A stretch of 64,000 nucleotides of DNA from Eudorina sp. 2006-703-Eu-15 (GCA_003117195.1 BDSI01000163.1:176069-240068); one strand, 5' to 3'; shown: positions 45,001 to 55,968, counted from the stretch's first letter. Notes: generated by a model not told the origin, from the sequence alone. Numbers and translations are program-made.

Positions 45001-47133
45001 GTTATCGTCCCACGGATCTCGTCTCATCAAGCGGGTTAAGGCCCACGGTGGGACCCACATGCGTTAGGTCTTGGAGTCCGCCCACTTGTGGAGCGGTGAT
45101 TGGGACTCGAAAGTGCCCTGTCGCACCCATGCCCTTCAATTCACGAAATGACCAAAATGTACCACCTTGTAGGGGTCCCCTTCCAGCTCACCCCACCGTC
45201 CGCCGCAAAGGCCCTGCCTCAGCTGGAGCGCCTGTCAAGGGGCGCTCAGGACGGCTTCGACGGTGCACACGGTGCAGGACGGCGGCGGCCCGCTGGCGTT
45301 GCGACACGTGGTTCGGTTGCAGAGATAAAAGATGGGGGGCGTTGCTTGCAGGTCACGGCTGTTGACGGCGGCCCCACTGGAGAGCCTGGATTCAAAAAGG
45401 TTCGGAGCCGGCGGTGGTGCTGCTGCGGCGGGGTTTGAAGGCCGGCTGGCGGCAGAGGGGCGCCTGCCGTGTCGTGTGTTGATGAGCGGCTGCTGCTCAC
45501 TGGCGCAGTGGTGGATTCGTTGCGCGACGAGCTGCGGTCGCTGCCGGAGCCGCAGCGGCTCGTGGAGTCGGCGCCAGCGGCACAGTGGCCATATACCAGG
45601 ATCATAAAGGGGTCGACCGCAGGGAGGCTGACAAGGAGGGAAGGTAGGGAGAGAGCGGCGCAGAAAGGGAGAGAAATGCCCCCGGTTCCCGGGGTGCTGG
45701 ACACCGCGGCAGCGATGGACTACGGTGATCCCGGGGCGGCCGAGCTGCGCAGCTCTGCTCTTTGCGGCCCCGTGCGGCCCCGAGGGTGGGCATGACTCCG
45801 TTGGCTGGGGTGCGGCAGCCGGCGGGTTGCTGGGTTCGTCGTTGGTTGGGCGCTCTTTGCTGAATCGTGGATGGTTAGTTGGTTGCTGTACTCGTGGTTT
45901 GGTTGTTGTTTGTATTGCGTAATCTAGTTGTCGCCCGTCGGCAGTTCTCGGTGCGGTGCGCCTGGGGTACATTTCCCTGGTGTGACGTGAGGAGTCGCGC
46001 GTTGTGCCTTTCGTGATGCGGTTGGTGTGGGCTTTCGGGAGACTGAGCCGATGAGGTCCGGTGTAACCTGATTGATGAACCAAACCTGGTGCGCGTGTAG
46101 GGGACTCCGATTTGGGGAAACAGTGAAGAATGCCGGTAGCCTTGTCCTTGAAAATGGAGACAGCGTCGTCGGGTAGCGACCCCAAACACGTGCGTCTGCA
46201 CAAGCGCCAACGTCTGGCTTGTGCGCACATGCAGTCGCAGTAGCGTTGCTTCCGCGTCAACGAGCAAATCACACGTAACTAGCGTGACGGTTTGCTCAAT
46301 TGTTTTTAGGAAACAAATTTGGCTCCAACATCCTGTGATTGCTCTGCAAGAGGTCCTCCATTTTTTTGGCAGAGTACGACGTTGTGTCGATGGGACATTA
46401 ACTATTATTTCACAGATCCACACCGATAGATATACGAGCATCAATCCATTACATTTTTTCACCATAAACCTTGGCAGTGCAGAGCTCGCACCTAAAAGTG
46501 CAACAGCTGCACGCAGCTTATGGCACCTATGCTGACATAAGACGCAAACTAGCCTTGGGAGACAATGGGGTTGCTCATCCTGACGCGTTGGCCGGGTTGG
46601 CCGGGCGCAAGAACTCACAAGGCATATTTGGCAGCCGACGTCCCCAACAACAGTGCGCGTCTTTTAGCGCGGGATCAATCAGCTTGGCGGCAACAGTTGT
46701 CAAATAGTTACACCTGGAGCTGTGGCGTTTGCATGTGAGCAGAACGGCAAGTGATAACCCGACATGAACATTTCCAGGTCGGGGTCGCACGGCTACACGA
46801 TTAGAACATCCTTTTATCAGGGGTGACAACGCTAGGTAAGTATGTTTATGAACCTACAAGTGCCGAACGTATGTCAAAGAGGTAATTGTGTTAGGTCGCA
46901 CCAGAAACGACATTGGCATGAAGCCGGCCGGCCGACTGCACTGCGAAGTATGTTTTTTGTGCCGTGAAACGTGCGCGGATAATGTTGATCCTTCAAGTGG
47001 TAACGGCAACTTCAACGAGGATAGCAATGAATGTCGCAACATGTTGCCGCTGTTGCAGATAGGTGGCATGCGACGGCGGTCCGGGGCGGTCCAAGGCGAT
47101 GCTCGCGCGCTGCTGCGGGCTTTGTTGGTGGCC
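42061..47133. other. Five-kilobase stretch with no recognisable gene
   Basis: No frame shows a family I know. Slightly protein-like pieces on the plus strand are 44481-44729 (ECGRALDKHLVGGTMELRT followed by a long Ala run), 45142-45240 (YHLVGVPFQLTPPSAAKAL) and 45470-45605 (VDSLRDELRSLPEPQRLVES). They are in different frames, without clear splice links, and could be exons of an unknown gene. Composition turns AT-rich between about 46230 and 46900, just before the satellite array. Confidence 0.45.
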
Positions 47134-50100
47134 CTCAAGGACGGTTCTGGTGATGACGATTGTGGACGCTTCGTTCCAGCATTGCGACTCAACAGCGCTT
47201 GGCGTCAAGTACCCCTCAAGCGGCGCTGGTTTCGCTCTGCGGGAAGACAAAGGTTGTATTCCTGCGCGCGCGCTGGGTCTGGGGAGCTCAATAAGTCACC
47301 TGGCCGGGGACTATCTGGGAACTAACTTGCCTGGCCACTGCTTGAATGATTACCCTCTTGGCAGCGTCCTGCAACCTCCTGCCTGTTTGCCTTTATGGGG
47401 TCGCGATGGATGGGTCTCACCGTGCTTTTGCTTCGCTAGCTTGGTTTCGGTCTGCGGCGGTTGCCCTCGCTCAAGGACGGTTCTGGTGATGACGATGGTG
47501 GACGCTTCGTTCCAGCATTGCTGAGCATCGGCCTCGCGGCGTCAAGTACCCCTCAAGCGGCGCTGGTTTCGCTCTGCGGGAAGACAAAGGTTGTATTCCT
47601 GCGCGCGCGCTGGGTCTGGGGAGCTCAATAAGTCACCTGGCCGGGGACTATCTGGGAACTAACTTGCCTGGCCACTGCTTGAATGATTACCCTCTTGGCA
47701 GCGTCCTGCAACCTCCTGCCTGTTTGCCTTTATGGGGTCGCGATGGATGGGTCTCACCGTGCTTTTGCTTCGCTAGCTTGGTTTCGGTCTGCGGCGGTTG
47801 CCCTCGCTCAAGGACGGTTCTGGTGATGACGATGGTGGACGCTTCGTTCCAGCATTGCTGAGCATCGGCCTCGCGGCGTCAAGTACCCCTCAAGCGGCGC
47901 TGGTTTCGCTCTGCGGGAAGACAAAGGTTGTATTCCTGCGCGCGCGCTGGGTCTGGGGAGCTCAATAAGTCACCTGGCCGGGGACTATCTGGGAACTAAC
48001 TTGCCTGGCCACTGCTTGAATGATTACCCTCTTGGCAGCGTCCTGCAACCTCCTGCCTGTTTGCCTTTATGGGGTCGCGATGGATGGGTCTCACCGTGCT
48101 TTTGCTTCGCTAGCTTGGTTTCGGTCTGCGGCGGTTGCCCTCGCTCAAGGACGGTTCTGGTGATGACGATGGTGGACGCTTCGTTCCAGCATTGCTGAGC
48201 ATCGGCCTCGCGGCGTCAAGTACCCCTCAAGCGGCGCTGGTTTCGCTCTGCGGGAAGACAAAGGTTGTATTCCTGCGCGCGCGCTGGGTCTGGGGAGCTC
48301 AATAAGTCACCTGGCCGGGGACTATCTGGGAACTAACTTGCCTGGCCACTGCTTGAATGATCACCCTCTTGGCAGCGTCCTGCAACCTCCTGCCTGTTTG
48401 CCTTTATGGGGTCGCGATGGATGGGTCTCACCGTGCTTTTGCTTCGCTAGCTTGGTTTCGGTCTGCGGCGGTTGCCCTCGCTCAAGGACGGTTCTGGTGA
48501 TGACGATGGTGGACGCTTCGTTCCAGCATTGCTGAGCATCGGCCTCGCGGCGTCAAGTACCCCTCAAGCGGCGCTGGATTCGCTCTGCGGGAAGACAAAG
48601 GTTGTATTCCTGCGCGCGCGCTGGGTCTGGGGAGCTCAATAAGTCACCTGGCCGGGGACTATCTGGGAACTAACTTGCCTGGCCACTGCTTGAATGATCA
48701 CCCTCTTGGCAGCGTCCTGCAACCTCCTGCCTGTTTGCCTTTATGGGGTCGCGATGGATGGGTCTCACCGTGCTTTTGCTTCGCTAGCTTGGTTTCGGTC
48801 TGCGGCGGTTGCCCTCGCTCAAGGACGGTTCTGGTGATGACGATGGTGGACGCTTCGTTCCAGCATTGCTGAGCATCGGCCTCGCGGCGTCAAGTACCCC
48901 TCAAGCGGCGCTGGTTTCGCTCTGCGGGAAGACAAAGGTTGTATTCCTGCGCGCGCGCTGGGTCTGGGGAGCTCAATAAGTCACCTGGCCGGGGACTATC
49001 TGGGAACTAACTTGCCTGGCCACTGCTTGAATGATCACCCTCTTGGCAGCGTCCTGCAACCTCCTGCCTGTTTGCCTTTATGGGGTCGCGATGGATGGGT
49101 CTCACCGTGCTTTTGCTTCGCTAGCTTGGTTTCGGTCTGCGGCGGTTGCCCTCGCTCAAGGACGGTTCTGGTGATGACGATGGTGGACGCTTCGTTCCAG
49201 CATTGCTGAGCATCGGCCTCGCGGCGTCAAGTACCCCTCAAGCGGCGCTGGATTCGCTCTGCGGGAAGACAAAGGTTGTATTCCTGCGCGCGCGCTGGGT
49301 CTGGGGAGCTCAATAAGTCACCTGGCCGGGGACTATCTGGGAACTAACTTGCCTGGCCACTGCTTGAATGATCACCCTCTTGGCAGCGTCCTGCAACCTC
49401 CTGCCTGTTTGCCTTTATGGGGTCGCGATGGATGGGTCTCACCGTGCTTTTGCTTCGCTAGCTTGGTTTCGGTCTGCGGCGGTTGCCCTCGCTCAAGGAC
49501 GGTTCTGGTGATGACGATGGTGGACGCTTCGTTCCAGCATTGCTGAGCATCGGCCTCGCGGCGTCAAGTACCCCTCAAGCGGCGCTGGTTTCGCTCTGCG
49601 GGAAGACAAAGGTTGTATTCCTGCGTGCGCGCTGGGTCTGGGGAGCTCAATAAGTCACCTGGCCGGGGACTATCTGGGAACTAACTTGCCTGGCCACTGC
49701 TTGAATGATTACCCTCTTGGCAGCGTCCTGCAACCTCCTGCCTGTTTGCCTTTATGGGGTCGCGATGGATGGGTCTCACCGTGCTTTTGCTTCGCTAGCT
49801 TGGTTTCGGTCTGCGGCGGTTGCCCTCGCTCAAGGACGGTTCTGGTGATGACGATGGTGGACGCTTCGTTCCAGCGTTGCGTCTCAGCAGCGCTCGGCGT
49901 CAAGTACCCCTCAAGCGGCGCTGGTTTCGCTCTGCGGGAAGACAAAGGTTGTATTCCTGCGTGCGCGCTGGGTCTGGGGAGCTCAATAAGTCACCTGGCC
50001 GGGGACTATCTGGGAACTAACTTGCCTGGCCACTGCTTGAATGATTACCCTCTTGGCAGCGTCCTGCAACCTCCTGCCTGTTTGCCTTTATGGGGTCGCG

Positions 50101-51698
50101 ATGGATGGGTCTCACCGTGCTTTTGCTTCGCTAGCTTGGTTTCGGTCTGCGGCGGTTGCCCTCGCTCAAGGACGGTTCTGGTGATGACGATGGTGGACGC
50201 TTCGTTCCAGCATTGCTGAGCATCGGCCTCGCGGCGTCAAGTACCCCTCAAGCGGCGCTGGTTTCGCTCTGCGGGAAGACAAAGGTTGTATTCCTGCGCG
50301 CGCGCTGGGTCTGGGGAGCTCAATAAGTCACCTGGCCGGGGACTATCTGGGAACTAACTTGCCTGGCCACTGCTTGAATGATTACCCTCTTGGCAGCGTC
50401 CTGCAACCTCCTGCCTGTTTGCCTTTATGGGGTCGCGATGGATGGGTCTCACCGTGCTTTTGCTTCGCTAGCTTGGTTTCGGTCTGCGGCGGTTGCCCTC
50501 GCTCAAGGACAGTTCTGGTGATGACGATGGTGGACGCTTCGTTCCAGCATTGCTGAGCATCGGCCTCGCGGCGTCAAGTACCCCTCAAGCGGCGCTGGTT
50601 TCGCTCTGCGGGAAGACAAAGGTTGTATTCCTGCGCGCGCGCTGGGTCTGGGGAGCTCAATAAGTCACCTGGCCGGGGACTATCTGGGAACTAACTTGCC
50701 TGGCCACTGCTTGAATGATCACCCTCTTGGCAGCGTCCTGCAACCTCCTGCCTGTTTGCCTTTATGGGGTCGCGATGGATGGGTCTCACCGTGCTTTTGC
50801 TTCGCTAGCTTGGTTTCGGTCTGCGGCGGTTGCCCTCGCTCAAGGACGGTTCTGGTGATGACGATGGTGGACGCTTCGTTCCAGCATTGCTGAGCATCGG
50901 CCTCGCGGCGTCAAGTACCCCTCAAGCGGCGCTGGTTTCGCTCTGCGGGAAGACAAAGGTTGTATTCCTGCGCGCGCGCTGGGTCTGGGGAGCTCAATAA
51001 GTCACCTGGCCGGGGACTATCTGGGAACTAACTTGCCTGGCCACTGCTTGAATGATTACCCTCTTGGCAGCGTCCTGCAACCTCCTGCCTGTTTGCCTTT
51101 ATGGGGTCGCGATGGATGGGTCTCACCGTGCTTTTGCTTCGCTAGCTTGGTTTCGGTCTGCGGCGGTTGCCCTCGCTCAAGGACGGTTCTGGTGATGACG
51201 ATGGTGGACGCTTCGTTCCAGCGTTGCGTCTCAGCAGCGCTCGGCGTCAAGTACCCCTCAAGCGGCGCTGGTTTCGCTCTGCGGGAAGACAAAGGTTGTA
51301 TTCCTGCGTGCGCGCTGGGTCTGGGGAGCTCAATAAGTCACCTGGCCGGGGACTATCTGGGAACTAACTTGCCTGGCCACTGCTTGAATGATTACCCTCT
51401 TGGCAGCGTCCTGCAACCTCCTGCCTGTTTGCCTTTATGGGGTCGCGATGGATGGGTCTCACCGTGCTTTTGCTTCGCTAGCTTGGTTTCGGTCTGCGGC
51501 GGTTGCCCTCGCTCAAGGACGGTTCTGGTGATGACGATGGTGGACGCTTCGTTCCAGCGTTGCGTCTCAGCAGCGCTCGGCGTCAAGTACCCCTCAAGCG
51601 GCGCTGGTTTCGCTCTGCGGGAAGACAAAGGTTGTATTCCTGCGCGCGCGCTGGGTCTGGGGAGCTCAATAAGTCACCTGGCCGGGGACTATCTGGGA
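47134..51698. repeat. 336/337-bp satellite array, about 13.5 units
   Basis: Units begin with CTCAAGGACGGTTCTGG at 47134, 47470, 47807, 48144, 48481, 48818, 49155, 49492, 49829, 50165, 50502, 50839, 51176 and 51512; the last is cut at 51698. Most are 337 bp and carry CATTGCTGAGCATCGGCC. Those starting at 49829, 51176 and 51512 carry GTTGCGTCTCAGCAGCG instead; the first two of these are 336 bp and the third is the truncated one. The first unit (47134, also 336 bp) has a third variant there. Apart from this block, units differ by only a few substitutions (for example TTACCC against TCACCC and GGTTT against GGATT). Each unit holds a 65-codon open frame opening at a TTG. I see no promoter or start and do not treat it as a gene. 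The array is bounded on the right by PKS sequence. Confidence 0.95.
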
Positions 51699-51893
51699 GT
51701 GGCGGGGCCCTCCGCGGCCCCTCCGGTCGGCCTCGCCGCAGCCCCGGGGCGGCGGCCGGGCGGGCGGCGCCGCGGCGCCCCAGCAGCAGGACATTGCGGC
51801 CGTGCGAGAGGAGGTCGGTGCGCCTAGGGTTCAGTTGACCTGCAGCTGCTGCCGGAGGCGCATTATCATCATCATCAACATCACCGCTGCCCA
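51699..51893. other. Junction between satellite and PKS fragments
   Basis: About 200 bp of very GC-rich sequence with no family match follow the break in the last satellite unit (after CTATCTGGGA). It contains an ATC/CAT trinucleotide run (ATTATCATCATCATCAACATC) near 51863. Confidence 0.6.
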
Positions 51894-52075
51894 GTGGGCG
51901 TTTGTACTTGGACCTGGCACCGGGCATGTGCAGCGGGTGTCATGGGCATCCTCCACGCGGCCTGGGCCATGCGCGCGTCTTGCAGCCTGCCGGTCCTGCA
52001 CCTGCGGGCGCCCAACCCAGCGAGGCCGCCCTCATCGGCGTCAGCTCCTTCGCCTTCCAGGGCACCAATGCGCAC
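51894..52075 (+). pseudogene. PKS ketosynthase C-terminal fragment
   Basis: The frame reads CAAGVMGILHAAWAMR, LPVLHLRAPNP and, after a frame change at about 52018, EAALIGVSSFAFQGTNAH. In order these are the end of a beta-ketoacyl synthase: the AAG helix after the second active-site His, the LHLR..NP loop and the closing GVSSF..GTNAH motif. The frame change lies between NP and EAAL, where about 30 nt of the usual loop are missing. The expected Lys and His motifs upstream (VGSVKSNIGH) are replaced by GVCTWTWHRA, so the second catalytic His is uncertain. Confidence 0.75.
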
Positions 52076-52195
52076 CATCGCGGTGCGTCACCATCGCCGC
52101 CGCCTGCATCACCGGAGTCCGCGGCGCCCGTCGAATGGCGGCGGCATTCCCTCTGCCGCGCCGCCTCCGTCACCGCCACGGCGTCACTCGGCCGG

Positions 52196-52760
52196 GCCGT
52201 CACCTTCCACGTCGGCCTCAACCATCCGGCCGTGTCGTACATGTACGGTCATGTTGTCAATGGCCGTCGTGCTATCTTCCCTGGTGCCGGGTACATGGAG
52301 ATGGCCGACGACGCCATACACATCATGGGTCACGGCAGCAACGCCTGGATGGCTCTGACGGACGTGGCAATCTTGGCGCCGCTTGTCGTACCGCAAGACG
52401 CCGCCGCCGCCGCTGCCGCCGTGGCGCTGCGCGTGATCGCCGACATCAGCCGCGGCGAGGTAACCGTCTGCTCCGGCGGCGCTGCTGCACCGGCCGGCGA
52501 CGGCGACAGCACCTACCCCGGCGCGGTGCCGCAGCCCCGACGTCACCCGCGCAGCGGCGCCGGTGCCGCTGTCCGCTGTCCGCCGCGGGCCTGCAGTACG
52601 GACCGGCCTACCCGTCCATCCTGGACTGCGCCTTCCAGCTGGGGGTTGCCATCAGCGCGGCTGGCACTGCGGCGGACGCCGGCGCCGACCCCTCGGAACA
52701 GCCGTCGCGCACGTTCGTGCCGGTCGGGGTGCGGCTCGTGCCTCTCCAACACGGGCAGGG
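52196..52760 (+). pseudogene. PKS dehydratase (DH) domain, catalytic pair present but frame broken
   Basis: The first half reads AVTFHVGLNHPAVSYMYG then HVVNGRRAIFPGAGYMEMA. The His codon at 52250-52252 followed by G and P matches the DH HxxxGxxxxP active-site motif, with one extra residue. The second half, in another frame after about 52560, reads AAGLQYGPAYPSILDCAFQLG; the Asp at 52624-52626 in DCAFQ matches the DxxxQ/H partner motif, and FVPVGVRLVPLQ is the usual following strand. The two halves are separated by an Ala-rich stretch and a frame change at about 52520-52575. The domain would remove water from a beta-hydroxyacyl-ACP. This is the only DH in the window, since it lies upstream of the repeating block. 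Confidence 0.8.
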
Positions 52761-52904
52761 AGGCGCAGGAGGCAGTAGTAGTGGCAGTAGTAGCGGCATC
52801 AGTGGCATCAGTGGCAGCGGGGGTGAGCGGCGGCCGCCGGCGGAGGCCGATGTCGGCACCGGGAGGGAGGTGCTCCACGCCGTCGCTTCCGGCGCGGCGG
52901 CACC

Positions 52905-53220
52905 GCAGGGTGATTCGCTGTTCCGTGACGTACAACTGTACGACATGTACGGTGCGTCGTTGTTGTCCGTCACCAGTCCCGGGAGGGAGTCAACAGCCGG
53001 CATGCTGTATTCCGTTCAGTGGTCGGCGGCAGAGAGGGCGTCGTCGATTGACGATGGGGCGGAGACCGAGCAGGAGCTGACGGGCCCGCGGGCGGCCTGG
53101 TTACGCCTGCGGAGTGCGGTACTGCCGGCGGCGCTGCAAGCCGCCCAGACAGCCACCGCCGCGCGGCTCGCAGCGGCCATGCTGCGCACCCCCGCCGGCA
53201 TCGCGGCCGGGACAAGCTAG
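52905..53220 (+). pseudogene. Post-DH linker of PKS, copy 1
   Basis: The frame continues from the DH second half: DSLFRDVQLYDMYGASLLS, then GMLYSVQWSAAERASS, as in the segment after DH in reducing PKS modules (x-LY-x-x-x-W). It ends at TAG 53218-53220 after the Ala-rich AAMLRTPAGIAAG. The same segment recurs at 57767-58069 and 62483-62782. Confidence 0.65.
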
Positions 53221-53239
53221 CTACCCGACCGGACCAGCT

Positions 53240-53480
53240 TGCGCGACGTGTTTGTACGGCATGTGGCGACTAGCCGCGGCCTTTATTTCACTGAGGACGT
53301 GGTGGCAGCCACGGCCGGATCGGGCGTGCATGTGGTGTGCTCAACAGCCTGACCAGCCCCGCCATGGTGTCCGCAGCTGTCCCGCGGCGGGCGCTGGTGG
53401 GACATCCGCAAGCTAAGCGCGACATCAGGTCGCTCGGCGCGGGTGGCGGCGGAGCGGTACGGCCTGCTGGCGATGGACTT
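53240..53480 (+). pseudogene. PKS enoyl reductase (ER), C-terminal piece, copy 1
   Basis: Read over frame changes, this piece contains RGLYFTEDVVAATAGSGVHV, then NSLTSPAMVSAA, KRDIRS and ARVAAERYGLLAMDL. These match in order the end of the PKS/FAS enoyl reductase (GVDVVLNSL..., GGRF.EIGKRDI, A.ER). It is misplaced, because it lies before, not after, the ER N-terminal piece at 54025-54145. At least two frame changes occur (near 53338 and 53400). Confidence 0.75.
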
Positions 53481-54180
53481 GATGCCGCCGCCGCCGGCCG
53501 CAGCGCCGCGCGACGTGGTGTGGGTCGCGGATGAGCCCCACCTGGGCGGTGACGCCACCGGCACCGCTGACGCCGCAGCGCTGGCGGTTGCGCCGGTCGA
53601 CGGTACGGCGGACGGCAGCTTGGTGCCGTACACGGCGACGGCAGCGCTGCCGCGCTGCAGCGGCTCACCGCCGCCGGGCTGGCGGGGCGAGGATGGAGCT
53701 GGCGGGCGCGTCCATCTCGAATGTGGGCGGCAGCTCACCGCCGCCAGGGCTGTCTATCGGAGGGCCGCGGCGGTTACCTCCTCCTCGCGCTTGGTGACCG
53801 CAGCCGCAACCGTGGCGGGCCTGACTCGAACTTACAACGCCGAGTACTCCCTCGCCCGCGCCATTGCAGTAGGGAACACGGCGGCGGTGGTGGCCCCAGG
53901 GGCAACTGCCGCCTCGCTTCGTCTCCCGCAGGAGCAGCAGCCTGGCAGCAGCCTCGTCGTACTTCCCGACGGCTACGGCCACTCCGTACAAGCTGGCGTG
54001 GCTCTCACAGCCGTTCTCCTGCGCGGGTCGCTGAGCCGCCTGGACACCGCCGCCGCCGCCTGCCCGCCGGGCACGGTGCTGCTGAGGGTGCAGGCGGTGG
54101 GGTTCAACTTCCGGGACGTGCTCCATGTGACCGACGAGTTGGCGGAGGCGGATGACCGACGAGTTGGCGGAGGCGGTTGA
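53443..54180 (+). pseudogene. PKS ER N-terminal piece and preceding linker, copy 1
   Basis: A 245-codon frame starts in the tail of the ER C-terminal piece and ends in the minisatellite. It includes PHLGGDATGTADAAALAV, then LTRTYNAEYSLARAIAVGN, LVVLPDGYGHSVQAGVALT and GTVLLRVQAVGFNFRDVLHV. The last is the canonical N-terminal ER strand (VLVRVRAVGLNFRDVL). The domain then breaks off into Gly-rich repeat at about 54146. An equal frame exists at 58304-59041. Confidence 0.75.
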
Positions 54181-54226
54181 CGGAGGAGGTGGCGGAGGTG
54201 GCGGAGGCGGAGGTGGCGGAGGCGGT

Positions 54227-54261
<35 letters not shown>

Positions 54262-54551
54262 TGGCGGAGGTGGCGGAGGCGGTGATGGCGGTGGTGGCGG
54301 TGGCGGTGGTGGCGGAGGCGATTGACGGAGGAGGTGGTGGAGGCTGCGATGGCGGTGGTGGCGGAGGCGGTTGACGGAGGAGGTGGCGGAGGCGGTGGTG
54401 GCGGTGGTGGCGGAGGCGGTTGACGGAGGAGGTGGCGGAGGAGGTGGTGGCGGAGGAGGCGGAGGCGGTGGTGGCGGTGGTGGCGGAGGCGGTTGACGGC
54501 GGCGGTGACGGCGGTGACGGCGGCGGTGGTGGCGGTGGCGGTGGTGGCGGT

Positions 54552-54586
<35 letters not shown>

Positions 54587-54615
54587 TGGCGGAGGCGGTT
54601 GACGGCGGCGGTGAC

Positions 54616-54650
<35 letters not shown>

Positions 54651-54684
54651 TGGCGGTGGTGGCGGTGGTGGCGGTGGTGGCGGT

Positions 54685-54719
<35 letters not shown>

Positions 54720-54984
54720 TGGCGGAGGCGGTGGTGGCGGTGGCGGTGGCGGTGGCGGCGGAGGAGGTTGACGGAGGAGGTGGCGGAGGCGGAGGTGGCG
54801 GTGGCGGTGTCGGCGGTGGCGGTAGTGGCGGTGGCGGTGGTGGCGGAGGTGGCGGTGGTAGCGGTGGCGGAGGCGGTGGTGGCGGAGGCGGTTGACGGAG
54901 GAGGTGGCGGTGTAGGCGGTTGACGGAGGAGGTGGCGGAGGCGGCTGATGGAGGAGGTGGCGGAAGCAGGTGATGGAGGAGGTG
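54146..54984. repeat. GGTGGC minisatellite inside PKS block, copy 1
   Basis: About 840 bp of GGTGGCGGTGGC and GGAGGTGGCGGAGG units, punctuated by TTGACGGAGGAGGTGGC. In the sense frame it is poly-Gly or poly-Val/Ala with frequent TGA; on the other strand it gives long poly-Pro frames. It sits exactly where the ER cofactor-binding half and KR N-terminal half should be. Confidence 0.95.
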
Positions 54985-54987
54985 GCG

Positions 54988-55580
54988 GTGCACAGCCTGC
55001 ACCCGGCAGCTGGGCAGCTGCTGTTGTCGTCCATCGGGTCGCCGCTGGGGGCGCTCGGCCTCCAGGCCAACTAGAGCGCAGCCAATGCGGGCCTGGATGG
55101 GTACGCGGCCTCCTGTGAGGCGGCGGGTGTGGCGGCGGTCAGCGTGCAGTGGGGCGCGTGGGCGGGTGGCGGCATGGCGGCTCAGGACGCCCAGACGGCG
55201 GCGGCGCGTGCGGAGCGGATGGGCATGTCGCTGATCCAGCCGCAGCCGGGGCTGGCGGCGTTGGAAGGTAAGGGTGTCTTGACGAGGGTCATGGCACCCT
55301 CCATGCGCGCCGCCAGCCTGGGATCACGTTTTCCTCGACTGCGATTTCGATCCCTGGATAATATGCCCTTTTGAAGGAAGGTTCTCTCCTGCGCTGAGCA
55401 AGACGACACCGGCGCCTGCCTGCCTGCAGGTGTCCTGGCGTCCCTGGCGCTCCCCTCCTCTGCCGCGGGTGGTCTGACCATCTCCGGCCCCGAGTCCGTC
55501 ATCGCCCCCAACCCCTTCCGCTGGCCCACGTTCCCGCACCGCCTACCGGGAGCCGCACCGCCCTTCCTGTCCCATGTCGC
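54988..55580 (+). pseudogene. PKS ketoreductase (KR) C-terminal part, catalytic Tyr position is TAG (copy 1)
   Basis: Exon 54988-55268 reads AGQLLLSSIGSPLGALGLQAN, stop, SAANAGLDGYAASCE, AVSVQWGAWAGGGMAA and ERMGMSLIQPQPGLAALEG. After a 160-bp GT-AG intron (55269-55428) the frame continues GVLASLALPSSAAGG and [20 protein letters not shown]. The KR active site is Ser (SSI), Tyr and Asn in a YxxxN motif. Here the Ser and the Asn of SAANAGLD are kept, but the Tyr codon is TAG at 55072-55074, in frame. KR would reduce the beta-keto group with NADPH. The Rossmann half that binds NADPH is missing, replaced by the minisatellite. Confidence 0.85.
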
Positions 55581-55680
55581 CACCCGCCGCCGTCAGCCCT
55601 GCCGCCGCTCCCGCCGCAACCGAGCCTACAGCGGGCCGTCGAGCCGGCCAGCAGGCGCCGTCGGCGGCAGCGTGCAGCCA

Positions 55681-55716
<36 letters not shown>

Positions 55717-55733
55717 GCCGCAGCGCCGTCGCC

Positions 55734-55968
55734 TTGGCGGCCTCTGTCCTGGAGACCGTGTGGGAGGTGGCCCGAGGCGTCCTGGGGGTGCCCTCCCTGG
55801 ACTCCTCTGCCAGCCTCGCCTCATGGAGGCGGGGCTGGACAGCCTGGGCGCAGTGGAGCTCCGGAACCAGTTGTCCCGCACCTTCGGTCTGGAGCTGCCC
55901 GCCACGATCATGTTCGACTACCCCACGGCGGCGGCGGTGGCCGGCTACGTGGTCGCGGAGCTGGGTGC
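55734..55968 (+). pseudogene. PKS acyl carrier protein (ACP), copy 1
   Basis: The sequence reads [17 protein letters not shown], then, after a frame change near 55822, [39 protein letters not shown]. The Ser of [10 protein letters not shown] (codon 55841-55843) is the 4'-phosphopantetheine attachment site. The helix II and FDYPT motifs are intact. The frame change falls in the loop just before the GLDS helix. Confidence 0.85.

Noticed and set aside
45235..46272. 345-codon minus-strand frame
   Set aside because: It is Pro/Arg/Thr-rich with many codons typical of noise frames, without ATG context, splice structure or any domain.
47664..51827. Repeated 65-codon frames as genes
   Set aside because: Each opens at TTG, not ATG, has no splice or promoter context, and exists only because the satellite unit is repeated.
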